64,000 nucleotides of DNA from Fimihabitans intestinipullorum (GCA_018714965.1 DVML01000007.1:77481-141480); one strand, 5' to 3'. Counted from the first letter of the stretch, positions 34,401 through 42,320 are shown. Program-made: numbers and translations. Notes: generated by a model from the letters alone, not told the origin.

Positions 34401-35861
34401 AATGCCGATAAAGTACCTGATATCGATTTGAACTTCTCAGGAGATTACCAATGGAAAGCACATGAATATACAAAAGTACTATTCGGAGTAGATAATGTAT
34501 ATCGTGCTGGAACGATTGGTACCGTTGCCGAGAAAACAGCATTTGGATTTGTAAAAGGATATTGTGAAGATAAAGGAATTCATATGAGATCTGCCGAGAT
34601 CGAACGTCTAGCAGCTGGTTGTACTGGGGTAAAAAGAACGACAGGACAACACCCAGGTGGAATCGTCGTTATTCCAGGATACATGGATGTATTCGATTTT
34701 ACACCGTTCCAATATCCAGCAGATGATGCGACATCTTTGTGGCGTACGACTCACTTTGACTACCATGCAATCGATCAAGACGTATTAAAATTGGATATTT
34801 TAGGACACGTCGATCCAACGCAGTTACGTATGTTACAAGACCTATCTGGTATGGATGTGACCAAAGTTCCACTCGATGATAAAGATACGATGGATATTTT
34901 CTGTTCTCCAAAGCCATTAGGTGTTACGAAAGAACAAATTATGTGTGAGACGGGAACTCTTGGAATTCCAGAGTTTGGAACACCGTTTACGATTGGTATG
35001 TTACAGGATACGAAACCGAAGACATTTGCCGAGTTGATCAAGATTTCTGGTCTTTCTCACGGAACGGATGTATGGCTTGGAAACGCACAAGAATTGATTC
35101 GAAACAACGTCGTTCCATTTGCTAAAGTTATCGGATGTCGTGACGATATCATGGTATATCTTATGTACAATGGACTAGAACCAATCAAAGCATTTAAAAT
35201 TATGGAGTTTGTCCGTAAAGGAAAGGCAAGTAAAGATCCGGAAACATGGAAAAAATATGAAGCAGAAATGAAGGAAGCGAAAATCGCCGATTGGTTTATC
35301 GATTCATGTTCTAAGATTAAGTACATGTTCCCGAAGGCCCATGCAGCTGCCTATGTTATTAGTGCATTCCGTATTGCTTGGTTTAAAGTTCACCATCCGA
35401 ATTGGTATTATGCATCTTATTTCTCTGTTCGATGTACAGATTTTGACATTGAAACGATGATCAAGGGATATGATGCAATTAAAAATCGAATTATAGAAAT
35501 CAATAATATGGGAAAAGGTGAGGCAAGTAATAAAGACTTAGAAGTTGTCGAAGTTTTGAAAATTGCCTTAGAGGCAACCGCACGTGGTATTACGTTTGGA
35601 AATATCGATCTAAAACGAAGCGATTCTATGAAGTTTGTAATCGACGAAGATGGAACGACTTTAATTCCACCATTTAGAACGATCGACGGATTAGGAGATA
35701 CAGTTGCGAAAAAAATTGTAGAAGAAAGGGAAAAGGCTGAATTCTTGAGTATCGAAGATTTACAAAAGAGAGCTAAGGTTTCAGGAACATTGATTGAAAA
35801 AATGAGAATGATGGGAATCTTAGACGGCATGGAAGAGTCAAGTCAATTAAGTCTTTTCTAA
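31446..35861 (+). CDS. polC: DNA polymerase III alpha subunit, PolC type
   Basis: This 1471-residue replicative polymerase of low-GC Gram-positives has the PolC order. The N-terminal domain is followed by an OB fold (about 225-330) and a PHP domain (from VELHAHTMMSQMDGV, about 335) interrupted by a DEDDh proofreading exonuclease (VVFDLETTGFNAGGKDSIIE, about 430-590). The polymerase core has GSRGSVGSSFVATMMG, a zinc-binding CPNC...CPKC segment, and DIDLNFSGDYQ. Exonuclease residues Asp-Glu and the HRADYDAEGT motif are intact. It acts at the replication fork. AGGTGATTGT precedes the ATG. An unknown gene follows 8 bp later. Confidence 0.97.
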   Translation: MQDKMKILLDQIKLPKESYSYYESATLQRIIGNKAKDQYHFLIELESTLPVEKYEQFLEYLPKGFPTIRKVDVRFTVKHILKQYIPEYFKKYISNYAKEHPLYETFLNGQPTLTDGTLTIVVGCKAEKMQLEHIQSELIKYFEHAGFGEMLLEIEIDSTLSHAVYDEIIEEMHAPLPEHMPDPVPPTEEPREPSKKFSKKSYSRKLIQDTDDPDVIVGRKIEEQIMHIDHILGEMNSVVFEGHIFGMEVRDTRTELKIVTLKITDYTDSIYAKMFVNDADDFAHIKKNVKVGNWYVFRGNAKDDQYSKELTVTIRDINALDRPVEEIKDEAEEKRVELHAHTMMSQMDGVVDAKKLVKQARKWGHRAIAITDHNGGQAFPDVYHTICDINKNLAEGEDPFKAIYGTELTLIDDTVDIIIRPDDSPLLETTYVVFDLETTGFNAGGKDSIIEIGAVKICNGEILDRFDQLIDPKRKLPAKIVELTNITDEMLVGMPSEEEAVRDFIAWFGDLPMVAHNAKFDVSFLEMAYKKYNLGTFENTVLDTLELSRTMDNNFARHGLSALVKRYNVPWDEDAHHRADYDAEGTALVLHKMLKKLNDRNYETLRDLEKIVSKDEIHKYGRSHHVNILAKNKTGLKNLFKIISYANTKYLYKTPRILRSEIEKHREGLLIGSGCYESEVFKEARSKSDEELTNIINFYDYVEVQPLDCYDHLLQMNDFASKRELIDHIKKIVRVTEEAGKIIVATGDVHHLTKDDKIYREIIVNQKVPGGGRHPLARSNIKEIPSYHFRTTTEMLEDFAFLGEEKAKEIVVKNTNMIADMVDIIEVIIETGGVPFSPKIENSVETVNELVYGRAHELYGDPLPKIIEERIEQELKGIIGGGFDVIYLIAQKLVKHSNDDGYLVGSRGSVGSSFVATMMGITEVNPLPAHYICPNCKHSIFEEDGEALGAKYSSGFDLPNKKCPKCGTWMHKEGQDMPFATFLGFNADKVPDIDLNFSGDYQWKAHEYTKVLFGVDNVYRAGTIGTVAEKTAFGFVKGYCEDKGIHMRSAEIERLAAGCTGVKRTTGQHPGGIVVIPGYMDVFDFTPFQYPADDATSLWRTTHFDYHAIDQDVLKLDILGHVDPTQLRMLQDLSGMDVTKVPLDDKDTMDIFCSPKPLGVTKEQIMCETGTLGIPEFGTPFTIGMLQDTKPKTFAELIKISGLSHGTDVWLGNAQELIRNNVVPFAKVIGCRDDIMVYLMYNGLEPIKAFKIMEFVRKGKASKDPETWKKYEAEMKEAKIADWFIDSCSKIKYMFPKAHAAAYVISAFRIAWFKVHHPNWYYASYFSVRCTDFDIETMIKGYDAIKNRIIEINNMGKGEASNKDLEVVEVLKIALEATARGITFGNIDLKRSDSMKFVIDEDGTTLIPPFRTIDGLGDTVAKKIVEEREKAEFLSIEDLQKRAKVSGTLIEKMRMMGILDGMEESSQLSLF

Positions 35862-35869
35862 GGTGATCT

Positions 35870-36433
35870 ATGGATAAGGAAAACACAAAAACAATAACTC
35901 GTAAAAGACTCATCGGATCAAATTACGTGGAAGAACTAGAATATTATGATTTCAATTTATATCCTCTTCATTTGATTGAACCAGGATATCAATTGTTCGT
36001 CGTTCCCACTGATACGATCAATGAAGCTTGTTATATCGTTAGAAAGGGTGACTTTTCAGCAAGCCGTGTAAGCCATGCGGATTACGCAAGAGAACTTGTA
36101 AGAAGTGAACCATTTGCAATGCAAGAGGAATTAGATTATCAAAGATCTAACGGGACAACAGCAAGATGGAAAGATTATCAAAAAGAGTATTTTAATAACG
36201 AATTAGAATATCTCATAGAGAAAAAGGGATTTATTCTATTTTCGCCACCACAAATAGCGAAGAATGTTTCTGCGACAATGCCTCCGGTCTTCATACCGGA
36301 TATGGATTTACTTACTACGCAAGAAATCCATAACTTTTTCTATTTATTAGATATCAACCCTAATTTACATATAGATAAAGAGATACAAGATAAATTGCTA
36401 GCTAAAATAACGACGAAAAACAAGAGTCGATAA
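35870..36433 (+). CDS. Unknown protein co-transcribed with polC
   Basis: This 187-residue soluble protein has no family I recognise. It contains LYPLHLIEPGYQLFVVPTDT, a charged mid-section and a C-terminal helix. There is no signal peptide or membrane segment. It begins 8 bp after polC with AAGGTGATCT as ribosome site, so the two genes share a transcript. The operon terminator hairpin starts right at its stop codon and has been duplicated by the insertion sequence that follows. Confidence 0.6.
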   Translation: MDKENTKTITRKRLIGSNYVEELEYYDFNLYPLHLIEPGYQLFVVPTDTINEACYIVRKGDFSASRVSHADYARELVRSEPFAMQEELDYQRSNGTTARWKDYQKEYFNNELEYLIEKKGFILFSPPQIAKNVSATMPPVFIPDMDLLTTQEIHNFFYLLDINPNLHIDKEIQDKLLAKITTKNKSR

Positions 36434-36455
36434 AAGAGATGTGCAAGCATCTCTT
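36434..36455. repeat. Left target-site duplication (terminator hairpin)
   Basis: This 22-bp copy of the hairpin AGAGATG-TGCAAG-CATCTCT is identical to 37478-37499. It was the terminator of the polC operon before insertion and is now cut off from its T run. Confidence 0.85.
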
Positions 36456-36473
36456 CTTAAATTAAAATTTCAA

Positions 36474-36497
36474 CCGCACCACTTGGTGCGGCTTTTT
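36474..36497 (+). terminator. Terminator-like hairpin at the left end of the IS
   Basis: CCGCACC pairs with GGTGCGG around ACTT and five T follow. It lies between the left end and the transposase and would block transcription entering from polC, a common guard in insertion sequences. Confidence 0.75.
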
Positions 36498-36539
36498 GAT
36501 ACAATAAAAAGAGCCCCACCCGGCAAGGAGGACTCATAA

Positions 36540-37448
36540 ATGAATTATACACAATTAACAGAAAAAAAGAAAGCCCAAATTGATATATTATTGCAACAAG
36601 GACTATCAATGAGAAAGACAGCAGAAATATTAAACATACACCATTCCACAATTTCCAGATATAAAAGAGGTATATATAGAAAAAGAAAAATAGATATAAA
36701 TAAGAAATATGAAGTATTTATTAAGTATTTGTTTGATCATTATGATAAAAGGCATCACTCAATAGAAGTATGTATACATAATTTTAAAAAGCGATATAAA
36801 GGAGCTAGATGTCCTTCGGTGCAACAAACATATAAATGGATAAGAGAAGGTAAAATATTTTTAACAAGAGATAAACTATGTTATAAAAAACGAAGAAGTA
36901 AAAATAATAATATGATGGCACATACTGTATGGAATATGAAAAATAAAACAATTTTACCAATTAGATTAAGACCTAAGTACATAGAAAAAAGAGATGAAAT
37001 AGGACATTTAGAAATAGATTCCATTGTTGGACTCAAAAGTGAACAAGCGTCAATCATATCAATAGTAGATAGATGTACAAGATATTTATGGCTTATAAAA
37101 GCGGAATATAAGCAAGAATACTATGTAGCCAATTTAATATATAATTACATAATAAAAAACAATATAACAGTGAAATCAATTACAACGGATAATGGTTTAG
37201 AATTTAATGTATTAGGAATAACAGCAAAAAAACTAGGAGTAAAACTTTATAAGTGTGATCCATATTGCTCATTTCAAAGAGGAACAAACGAAAGAGCGAA
37301 TGCATTAGTAAGAAGATGGATACCAAAAGGAAGTTCAATGAAATTAGTTCCACAAATTTATCTTGATGATATCTGTTTTGAAATAAATACAATGCCACGA
37401 AAAATATTTGACTTTAGATCTTCTTGTGATGTAGAATTAGATTATTAA
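36540..37448 (+). CDS. IS30-family transposase
   Basis: This 302-residue transposase has an N-terminal helix-turn-helix (LSMRKTAEILNIHHSTISRYKRG) and a DDE core: Asp in HLEIDSIVG, Asp in SITTDNGLEF and Glu in GTNERANALVRRWIPKG. These are the standard IS30 motifs. It is somewhat shorter than typical members (about 320-380). Codon use is very AT-rich, with many ATA and AGA codons. AAGGAGG lies 8 bp before the ATG. It is intact, so the element may be active. Confidence 0.95.
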   Translation: MNYTQLTEKKKAQIDILLQQGLSMRKTAEILNIHHSTISRYKRGIYRKRKIDINKKYEVFIKYLFDHYDKRHHSIEVCIHNFKKRYKGARCPSVQQTYKWIREGKIFLTRDKLCYKKRRSKNNNMMAHTVWNMKNKTILPIRLRPKYIEKRDEIGHLEIDSIVGLKSEQASIISIVDRCTRYLWLIKAEYKQEYYVANLIYNYIIKNNITVKSITTDNGLEFNVLGITAKKLGVKLYKCDPYCSFQRGTNERANALVRRWIPKGSSMKLVPQIYLDDICFEINTMPRKIFDFRSSCDVELDY

Positions 37449-37477
37449 AAATGGTGCGGTTGAAATATTAAAAAAAG

Positions 37478-37499
37478 AAGAGATGTGCAAGCATCTCTT
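37478..37499. repeat. Right target-site duplication (terminator hairpin)
   Basis: This is an identical 22-bp copy of 36434-36455 and keeps the original T run (37498-37503). It can therefore still act as a terminator, now for the transposase. Confidence 0.85.
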
Positions 37500-37504
37500 T
37501 TTTA

Positions 37505-37549
37505 TAGGCCGTATGTTATTTGAAAAGCAGGCAAATAACATACGGCCTA
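37505..37549. repeat. Perfect 18-bp inverted repeat with 9-nt loop
   Basis: TAGGCCGTATGTTATTTG (37505-37522) is exactly complementary to 37532-37549. No T run follows on either strand. It lies just beyond the IS, at the 3' end of the minus-strand gene at 37555. It could be an unusual terminator, an mRNA-stabilising hairpin or a small mobile repeat. Confidence 0.9.
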
Positions 37550-37554
37550 GCAAA

Positions 37555-37947
37555 TTATAATAATGCGGTATCGGCAATCGTAAATCCATTAGAAGAATCG
37601 TGAGTGACGATATAATAGCCGACAATTGCGGCAAGAAAGGCAAGTGCCGAATTAAATTCTTGTAAATATAAATTCGTTGCCCTTTTTCCTTCTTTTTTTG
37701 CGATTTGAATATTTCCATATCCTACGTAAAGATAAATCAATACGACGATGATGATTAAAACACTGTTGAAGTAACTTAATTTTCTCGCATATTCATCCGA
37801 AAAGAGACGTGGTTGATCAGAAAGAGAAAGTATTTTGTCATAGGTTAGAATGATAGATATGACAACGGTAAGAAGAAATCCCATTGCGGCAATCAGTTGT
37901 ATCGTAAGTAGTTCGATTTGTTGTTCTGTCGTATCATTCTGCTGCAT
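37555..37947 (-). CDS. Small membrane protein, unknown function
   Basis: This 130-residue protein has three hydrophobic segments (about 15-38, 62-80, 98-115) and a short Gln/Thr-rich N-terminus. I recognise no family. It overlaps the upstream deacetylase gene by 14 bp on the same strand, so both are made from one transcript. A link to envelope modification is possible only by context. Confidence 0.55.
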   Translation of the reverse strand: MQQNDTTEQQIELLTIQLIAAMGFLLTVVISIILTYDKILSLSDQPRLFSDEYARKLSYFNSVLIIIVVLIYLYVGYGNIQIAKKEGKRATNLYLQEFNSALAFLAAIVGYYIVTHDSSNGFTIADTALL

Positions 37948-39235
37948 CGAATTTTGCCCTTGCTCGAATTTTTTTGACTGTCTCTAATTCACTTGCAGTC
38001 ACAAATTGATAACCTTGTTCTTTCAAAGACGGTATGATGATTTTTAATGCCTCATAAGAACGTTTATGTGTATCGTGCATTAAGATAATCGATGTATCTT
38101 GACAAGATTTTAAAACACGATTTGCGATCGTATTTGCATTTTTGATCTTCCAATCAGATGAGTCGACAGTCCACATGATAGGGGTTAAATTCACTTGTTT
38201 TTTTAAATCATCGTTTACCGCACCATAAGTAGGACGAAATACGCGCGGAGTAAATCCCGTTAATTTTTTGATTGCATTCTGTGTCAAGGTAATTTCTTCT
38301 TGTAGACCATCATGATCTAATTTGGTTAGCCATTTATGTGAAAAAGAGTGATTTCCAATTTCATTTCCATTTTTCAACATCGTTTGGACCGTTTCTTGGT
38401 ATCGATTAATTTTATTTCCAATTAAGAAGAAAGTAGCTGTTACCTCTTCTTTTTTTAAGAGATTTAAAATTTGTTCTGTATAATAGCTAGGCCCATCGTC
38501 AAAGGTAAGTGCGATGACTTTTTTATTAGGATCGATTACTTTTTCCGGTATGGAAATTACATCGTGTTCTTCTTCTTCAAAAACGCCACGTTCGAATTCG
38601 ATGTTTAAACCAATCTTATCTAAAGGAAGTGCTATAGAAATGATATCTTCATATCCGGCTGTCAATTGATTTGGATTGTAGTACAAAATAAGATAATCTT
38701 CTGTTAATGTAAAGAGGGAAAACTTATCAAAATCAGGTACCATCATTTCTGAAAACTTTTCCATTAAAATACAGTCTTTATACTTTGAAAGTAACGCCTC
38801 TTTGATGAGGGCTAGAATTTTTTTTAATTCCTCTTTCGAAATGAAGTCTTCGAGTGTCAATATTTTTTTCTCCTTCTGATCTAAGACGTATGTATGAATT
38901 TTATTGTTTGAATGTTCTAATGCATCTGATTGTGACATTGTCGTGAGAGTAATTATTACATATCGTTCATGTAGTATATTATAAGTATAAGATAGATTAA
39001 ATTCGGACGGTGTTGAGAGAGATTTTGTATCTCTTTGAAATTTTTGATAATCGAGATCGACATCTTTCTTTATTTGCGCATCCAATTTTTCATGATTGGT
39101 AATAGGGTAATTGATTGCTACTTTTTGATATTCCGTTTGCCGAATCATCGTTTTTACTTTTTCTCGTACGATCGCTTTATCTTCACAACCGACAAAAATA
39201 ATGATAGACAAGAGTAGTAAAACTAGTTTTTTCAC
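37934..39235 (-). CDS. PdaC-like polysaccharide deacetylase lipoprotein
   Basis: This 433-residue lipoprotein has a signal sequence ending in the lipobox IIIFVGC, with the Cys at about residue 19. A DUF3298-like domain follows (about 30-230), then a NodB deacetylase domain (about 245-425). Catalytic motifs are intact: ALTFDDGPS, NHSFSH, RPTYGA, DSSDW and ILMHD. This domain pair is that of B. subtilis PdaC, which deacetylates MurNAc in peptidoglycan. I place the start at the GTG at 39235, because the upstream in-frame GTG overlaps the AGGTGAT ribosome site. Confidence 0.88.
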   Translation of the reverse strand: MKKLVLLLLSIIIFVGCEDKAIVREKVKTMIRQTEYQKVAINYPITNHEKLDAQIKKDVDLDYQKFQRDTKSLSTPSEFNLSYTYNILHERYVIITLTTMSQSDALEHSNNKIHTYVLDQKEKKILTLEDFISKEELKKILALIKEALLSKYKDCILMEKFSEMMVPDFDKFSLFTLTEDYLILYYNPNQLTAGYEDIISIALPLDKIGLNIEFERGVFEEEEHDVISIPEKVIDPNKKVIALTFDDGPSYYTEQILNLLKKEEVTATFFLIGNKINRYQETVQTMLKNGNEIGNHSFSHKWLTKLDHDGLQEEITLTQNAIKKLTGFTPRVFRPTYGAVNDDLKKQVNLTPIMWTVDSSDWKIKNANTIANRVLKSCQDTSIILMHDTHKRSYEALKIIIPSLKEQGYQFVTASELETVKKIRARAKFDAAE

Positions 39236-39335
39236 ACATATCACCTGTTAAAATATATTCAAAACTAGTTAAAATCAATACAAAATAATTTTTATACGGA
39301 ATATAAGAAAATAGGAGAGGAAGGGTGTATGATAA

Positions 39336-39692
39336 ATGGAACAATTATTTCCGGCTAAATTACTCGATTTACTTGTCATCAGTGTTACGTTTAGTATGAT
39401 TAGTATGGTATTCATACAGAAGTGTAAATCGATGAAGTTCGTCAGAAAAAAATGGCAAGTATGTTTGTTAAATTTCTTATTTTCTTTTCTTGTCGGAATG
39501 CCGTTTGCGAATGTTTTTTACGACGTTTCATGGTTGGATTCGATATGGGTAGGACTGTTTACTTTTGTAGGGGCTCCATCTATATATGATGCGTTAAAAA
39601 ATCAAAAAATTTTTAATTACAAGCCAAGCTCGCTACAGGATACGATAGCGATACCAAAAGAAAATGAAATTATGGTACCAAAAGATGATTAG
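39336..39692 (+). CDS. Small membrane protein, unknown function
   Basis: This 118-residue protein has two to three hydrophobic stretches (about 8-27, 41-62, 68-85) and a polar C-terminal tail. Small size and clustered helices recall holin-like proteins, but I see no diagnostic motif. It is divergent from the deacetylase operon and ends in its own terminator. AGGAGAGGAAGGG lies well upstream of the ATG. Confidence 0.5.
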   Translation: MEQLFPAKLLDLLVISVTFSMISMVFIQKCKSMKFVRKKWQVCLLNFLFSFLVGMPFANVFYDVSWLDSIWVGLFTFVGAPSIYDALKNQKIFNYKPSSLQDTIAIPKENEIMVPKDD

Positions 39693-39705
39693 TTCATCTT
39701 TTTTC
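39680..39705 (+). terminator. Terminator after the small membrane protein gene
   Basis: AAAAGATGA (39680-39688) pairs with TCATCTTTT (39694-39702) around TTAGT and a T run follows. The stem overlaps the stop codon. Confidence 0.85.
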
Positions 39706-39758
39706 TTTTCAAACCAATTGATTTATGCTATGATAATACTATAAAGTGAGGGACTGAA

Positions 39759-41081
39759 ATGAAGCAGGAAGGATATGTAAATGCAGAAGGAGCACCAATT
39801 GTACATAAGGAAATTGATAAAAAAACTTTAATGATTCGAATCGGTATTGTTGCTCTTGTTGTCTTTATTATCATTTTTATTTTTATTATCGTACAAAAGA
39901 GTAGTAAAAATAAGAAATGCAATAAAATCGAAGATACGATCGAGAGTGCAGCACTTTCTTCTGCAAGAGAACAAAAAATATTACCAACGGTAGAAGGAAA
40001 ATCTGTTACATTGGATATCGATGATTTAATTAAAGACGGTACGCTATCGAGTGAAGAAGCAAACAATGGAAAAGATGCTTGCAAAGGAAAAGTGACGATT
40101 ACAAAATATAAAGAAGATTATCATATGGCAGTGAATCTAACTGGTTGTGGTTTCTGTGCGACAGAAGAAAGATATGGAAACTGGAAAGAATCAGATAAAA
40201 TGCCATCTGGGAATGTGTATGTAGAGTTGGTACCTTCTTATAATTATTACACGTTTGAAACTAATTACGGTATGTGGAGTGATTATTTGACGGAAGATCA
40301 ATTGGAATCTAAGAAAGATAAAAAATATAAGATAAACTTACCAAAACAAATGGATTTGATTCCAGAAGCACCAGTGGATGCACATATTGTAACGATCGAA
40401 GAGGAGAAAAAAAATTACTATCGTTATCAGGATAAAATGTGGAAATTCTATTCTAACCCGAATGCGAATTGTTCTGCATATAGTTCCGAGCAGCCAAGCG
40501 GATATGCAACAAAGGATGAAACATCACAAATCGAATCGGATCCATCTCCATGGTCACTTTCTTACCCGGATGAAAAAGACTATCGTTCTATTACGAGAGA
40601 GATCGGATACCGTTGGTATTATATGGATGGTAAAAAGAAAGTATATTGGAAAAATGGGAAGTATGCAGTAGAGCAACCTGGAGAAAAATACACTGAAAAA
40701 GATAATGAGTCTCCAATGTATTCTTATACGGATTTAATGTGGCGTTGGTGTAACGGTGCAACAAGACGGTACATATCGTATAGTTCTGTTACGAATTCAA
40801 GTTTCCCATATCGTGATGATGAAACGATGATTACAACGTCATGGTCTAGCTACGATGAAGAATCAAGACTCGATGATACGAATCGTGGATACCGTACAGA
40901 AGAAATCCAAGTGAGATCACGTTTTAGATATAAATACGATATTTATTCTTTACCATTATTAGATAATTACGTAAGTGCAAGTAAATTTGAACAGACGGTT
41001 GGAACGACATTAGAAGAATTTGTAAAACAACCAAATGTAAAAGTAGAAGTAAAATACACATATAAATATAGAAAAGCGTAA
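39759..41081 (+). CDS. Membrane-anchored surface protein, pilin-like first domain
   Basis: This 440-residue protein has one membrane helix (about 25-46) and a large outer part. The region after the helix (CNKIEDTIESAALSSAREQK, LDIDDLIKDGTLSSEE, a Cys pair and VTITKY) looks like the globular head of Gram-positive pseudopilins, although the N-terminus is not a class III prepilin signal. The rest is rich in Tyr, Trp, Ser and Asp, like secreted adhesive or binding domains, with two WYY/W-rich segments. It sits just before two prepilin genes and may work with the pilus. The function is unknown. Confidence 0.6.
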   Translation: MKQEGYVNAEGAPIVHKEIDKKTLMIRIGIVALVVFIIIFIFIIVQKSSKNKKCNKIEDTIESAALSSAREQKILPTVEGKSVTLDIDDLIKDGTLSSEEANNGKDACKGKVTITKYKEDYHMAVNLTGCGFCATEERYGNWKESDKMPSGNVYVELVPSYNYYTFETNYGMWSDYLTEDQLESKKDKKYKINLPKQMDLIPEAPVDAHIVTIEEEKKNYYRYQDKMWKFYSNPNANCSAYSSEQPSGYATKDETSQIESDPSPWSLSYPDEKDYRSITREIGYRWYYMDGKKKVYWKNGKYAVEQPGEKYTEKDNESPMYSYTDLMWRWCNGATRRYISYSSVTNSSFPYRDDETMITTSWSSYDEESRLDDTNRGYRTEEIQVRSRFRYKYDIYSLPLLDNYVSASKFEQTVGTTLEEFVKQPNVKVEVKYTYKYRKA

Positions 41082-41103
41082 AACATCCTATGGGATGTTT
41101 TTT
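41081..41103 (+). terminator. Terminator of the surface protein gene
   Basis: AAACATCC pairs with GGATGTTT around TATG. A T run follows, directly after the stop codon. Confidence 0.88.
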
Positions 41104-41157
41104 GTATTGGATCAATTGTAAAATCATGGGATTTTACGAGCTCGGCGCATGAAATAG

Positions 41158-41426
41158 CTTGATTCTTAGTTAAAATAATGATATATTATTATTGTAATAA
41201 TAGAAGGAGGAGAATATGAAGTCAAATTCAAAAGGATTTACGTTGATTGAGTTGTTAGCAGTTATCGTAATCTTAGCAGTTATCGCATTGATCGCAACAC
41301 CTTTAATTATGGGAGTAATCGACGATGCTAGAAAAGGATCAGCTAAGAATGGTGCTTATGGTTATGTCAAAGCAATGGAAAATACAATTGCTACTGAAAT
41401 GATCAAAGATACGAAGATTTCACCAG
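41158..41426 (+). repeat. Tandem duplication unit 1 (promoter plus pilin N-terminal coding)
   Basis: This 269-bp segment is nearly identical to 41762-42030. It covers 58 bp of upstream sequence with the ribosome site and the first 70 codons of the prepilin gene. Confidence 0.9.
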
Positions 41427-41665
41427 CTAAAAACCAAACAACAGTTGGAAAAGTTGTATTTGATACACGTGGTAATGATGGGGTTGTTACTCCAGGTACA
41501 GTGGATAAGGCGAAACCAATCGATTATAAAGGAACGGCACCAGATCGCCACACTTTAAAGATCGTAAACGGAACTGTTGGACAAGATTCAACAATCACAA
41601 TTTCTGGATACAGCTTTAAAATGGATGCCAACGGTGAATGGCAAGAAGATACAGCTACAGAATAG
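41216..41665 (+). CDS. Type IV prepilin-like protein, copy 1
   Basis: This 149-residue prepilin has a short basic leader and the prepilin peptidase site KG|FTLIELLAVIVILAVI, with Glu at +5, followed by a hydrophobic helix. The mature head ends in the GYSFKM strand. Such subunits build type IV pili, competence pili or type II secretion pseudopili. GAAGGAGGAGAAT precedes the ATG. It has its own terminator, and a near-identical copy of its 5' half lies 604 bp downstream. No assembly ATPase or prepilin peptidase is in the window. Confidence 0.93.
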   Translation: MKSNSKGFTLIELLAVIVILAVIALIATPLIMGVIDDARKGSAKNGAYGYVKAMENTIATEMIKDTKISPAKNQTTVGKVVFDTRGNDGVVTPGTVDKAKPIDYKGTAPDRHTLKIVNGTVGQDSTITISGYSFKMDANGEWQEDTATE

Positions 41666-41689
41666 TTGAAGGTATAAAAGTTGAATATG

Positions 41690-41716
41690 AAAAGGGGGGC
41701 TATCCTCCTTTTTTTG
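41690..41716 (+). terminator. Terminator of prepilin copy 1
   Basis: AAAAGGGGGG pairs with TCCTCCTTTT (two G-U pairs) around CTA and a T run follows. Confidence 0.85.
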
Positions 41717-41761
41717 CTGTTTAAAAAAGTGATGTGTTTTACAAAGAGTTGTGTCAAAGAT

Positions 41762-42030
41762 CTTGATTCTGAGTTAAAATAATGGTATATTATTATTGTA
41801 ATAATAGAAGGAGGAGAATATGAAGACAAATTCAAAAGGATTTACGTTGATTGAATTATTAGCAGTTATCGTAATCTTAGCAGTAATCGCATTGATTGCA
41901 ACACCACTTATCATGGGAGTAATCGACGATGCTAGAAAAGGATCAGCTAAGAATGGTGCTTATGGTTATGTCAAAGCAATGGAAAATACAATTGCTACTG
42001 AAATGATCAAAGATACGACAATTTCACCAG
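41762..42030 (+). repeat. Tandem duplication unit 2 (promoter plus pilin N-terminal coding)
   Basis: This is the second 269-bp copy, near-identical to 41158-41426. Upstream of the start only scattered bases differ, and similarity drops sharply after the codons for ISP. Confidence 0.9.
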
Positions 42031-42284
42031 ACTCGCCACAAACAGTAGTTGATACAGTTTCCTTTACACCATTAATGAATAGTGGGGCAGCTGGAAATAA
42101 AAAGACAGCAAATATCAATTATAAGGGAACAAAACCAGATCGTCACAATTTAGTAATTACAAACGGAACTGTTGGAAATGGTTCATGTATTACAATTTCA
42201 GGATACTCATTCTCTATGACAAATGGTGAATGGCAAGATGCTACAAATTGTACAGTGCCACCAGCTGCGGGTAGTGGAGAGTAA
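41820..42284 (+). CDS. Type IV prepilin-like protein, copy 2
   Basis: This 154-residue prepilin has the same leader, KG|FTLIELLA cleavage site and helix as copy 1 and is identical to it through about residue 65. The head then diverges (VVDTVSFTPLMNSGAAG), and similarity partly returns in KGTKPDRHNL...GTVG and ISGYSF. It contains two cysteines (NGSCIT and NCTV) that copy 1 lacks, so a disulphide-closed tip is possible. Each copy has its own upstream region and terminator, so they can be expressed separately. Confidence 0.93.
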   Translation: MKTNSKGFTLIELLAVIVILAVIALIATPLIMGVIDDARKGSAKNGAYGYVKAMENTIATEMIKDTTISPDSPQTVVDTVSFTPLMNSGAAGNKKTANINYKGTKPDRHNLVITNGTVGNGSCITISGYSFSMTNGEWQDATNCTVPPAAGSGE

Positions 42285-42295
42285 TTTATCGAATT

Positions 42296-42320
42296 AAAAG
42301 GAGGGGATTCTCCTTTTTTC
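42296..42320 (+). terminator. Terminator of prepilin copy 2
   Basis: AAAAGGAG pairs with CTCCTTTT around GGGATT and a T run follows. Confidence 0.85.

Larger units (their letters stand above)
36456..37477 (+). mobile_element. IS30-family insertion sequence, IS1630-like
   Basis: This 1022-bp element contains one transposase gene. The ends are inverted repeats of about 26 bp (36456-36481 and 37452-37477) with four mismatches, sharing the inner block ATTTCAACCGCACCA. It is flanked by a perfect 22-bp duplication that is itself a terminator hairpin. IS1630 of Mycoplasma fermentans is known to target and duplicate inverted repeats of variable length, which fits. The element looks complete and recent: the transposase is uninterrupted and the duplications are identical. 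Confidence 0.9.

Noticed and set aside
37505..37549. Terminator for the minus-strand gene at 37555
   Set aside because: Neither strand has a T run after the hairpin, so it is listed as an inverted repeat instead.
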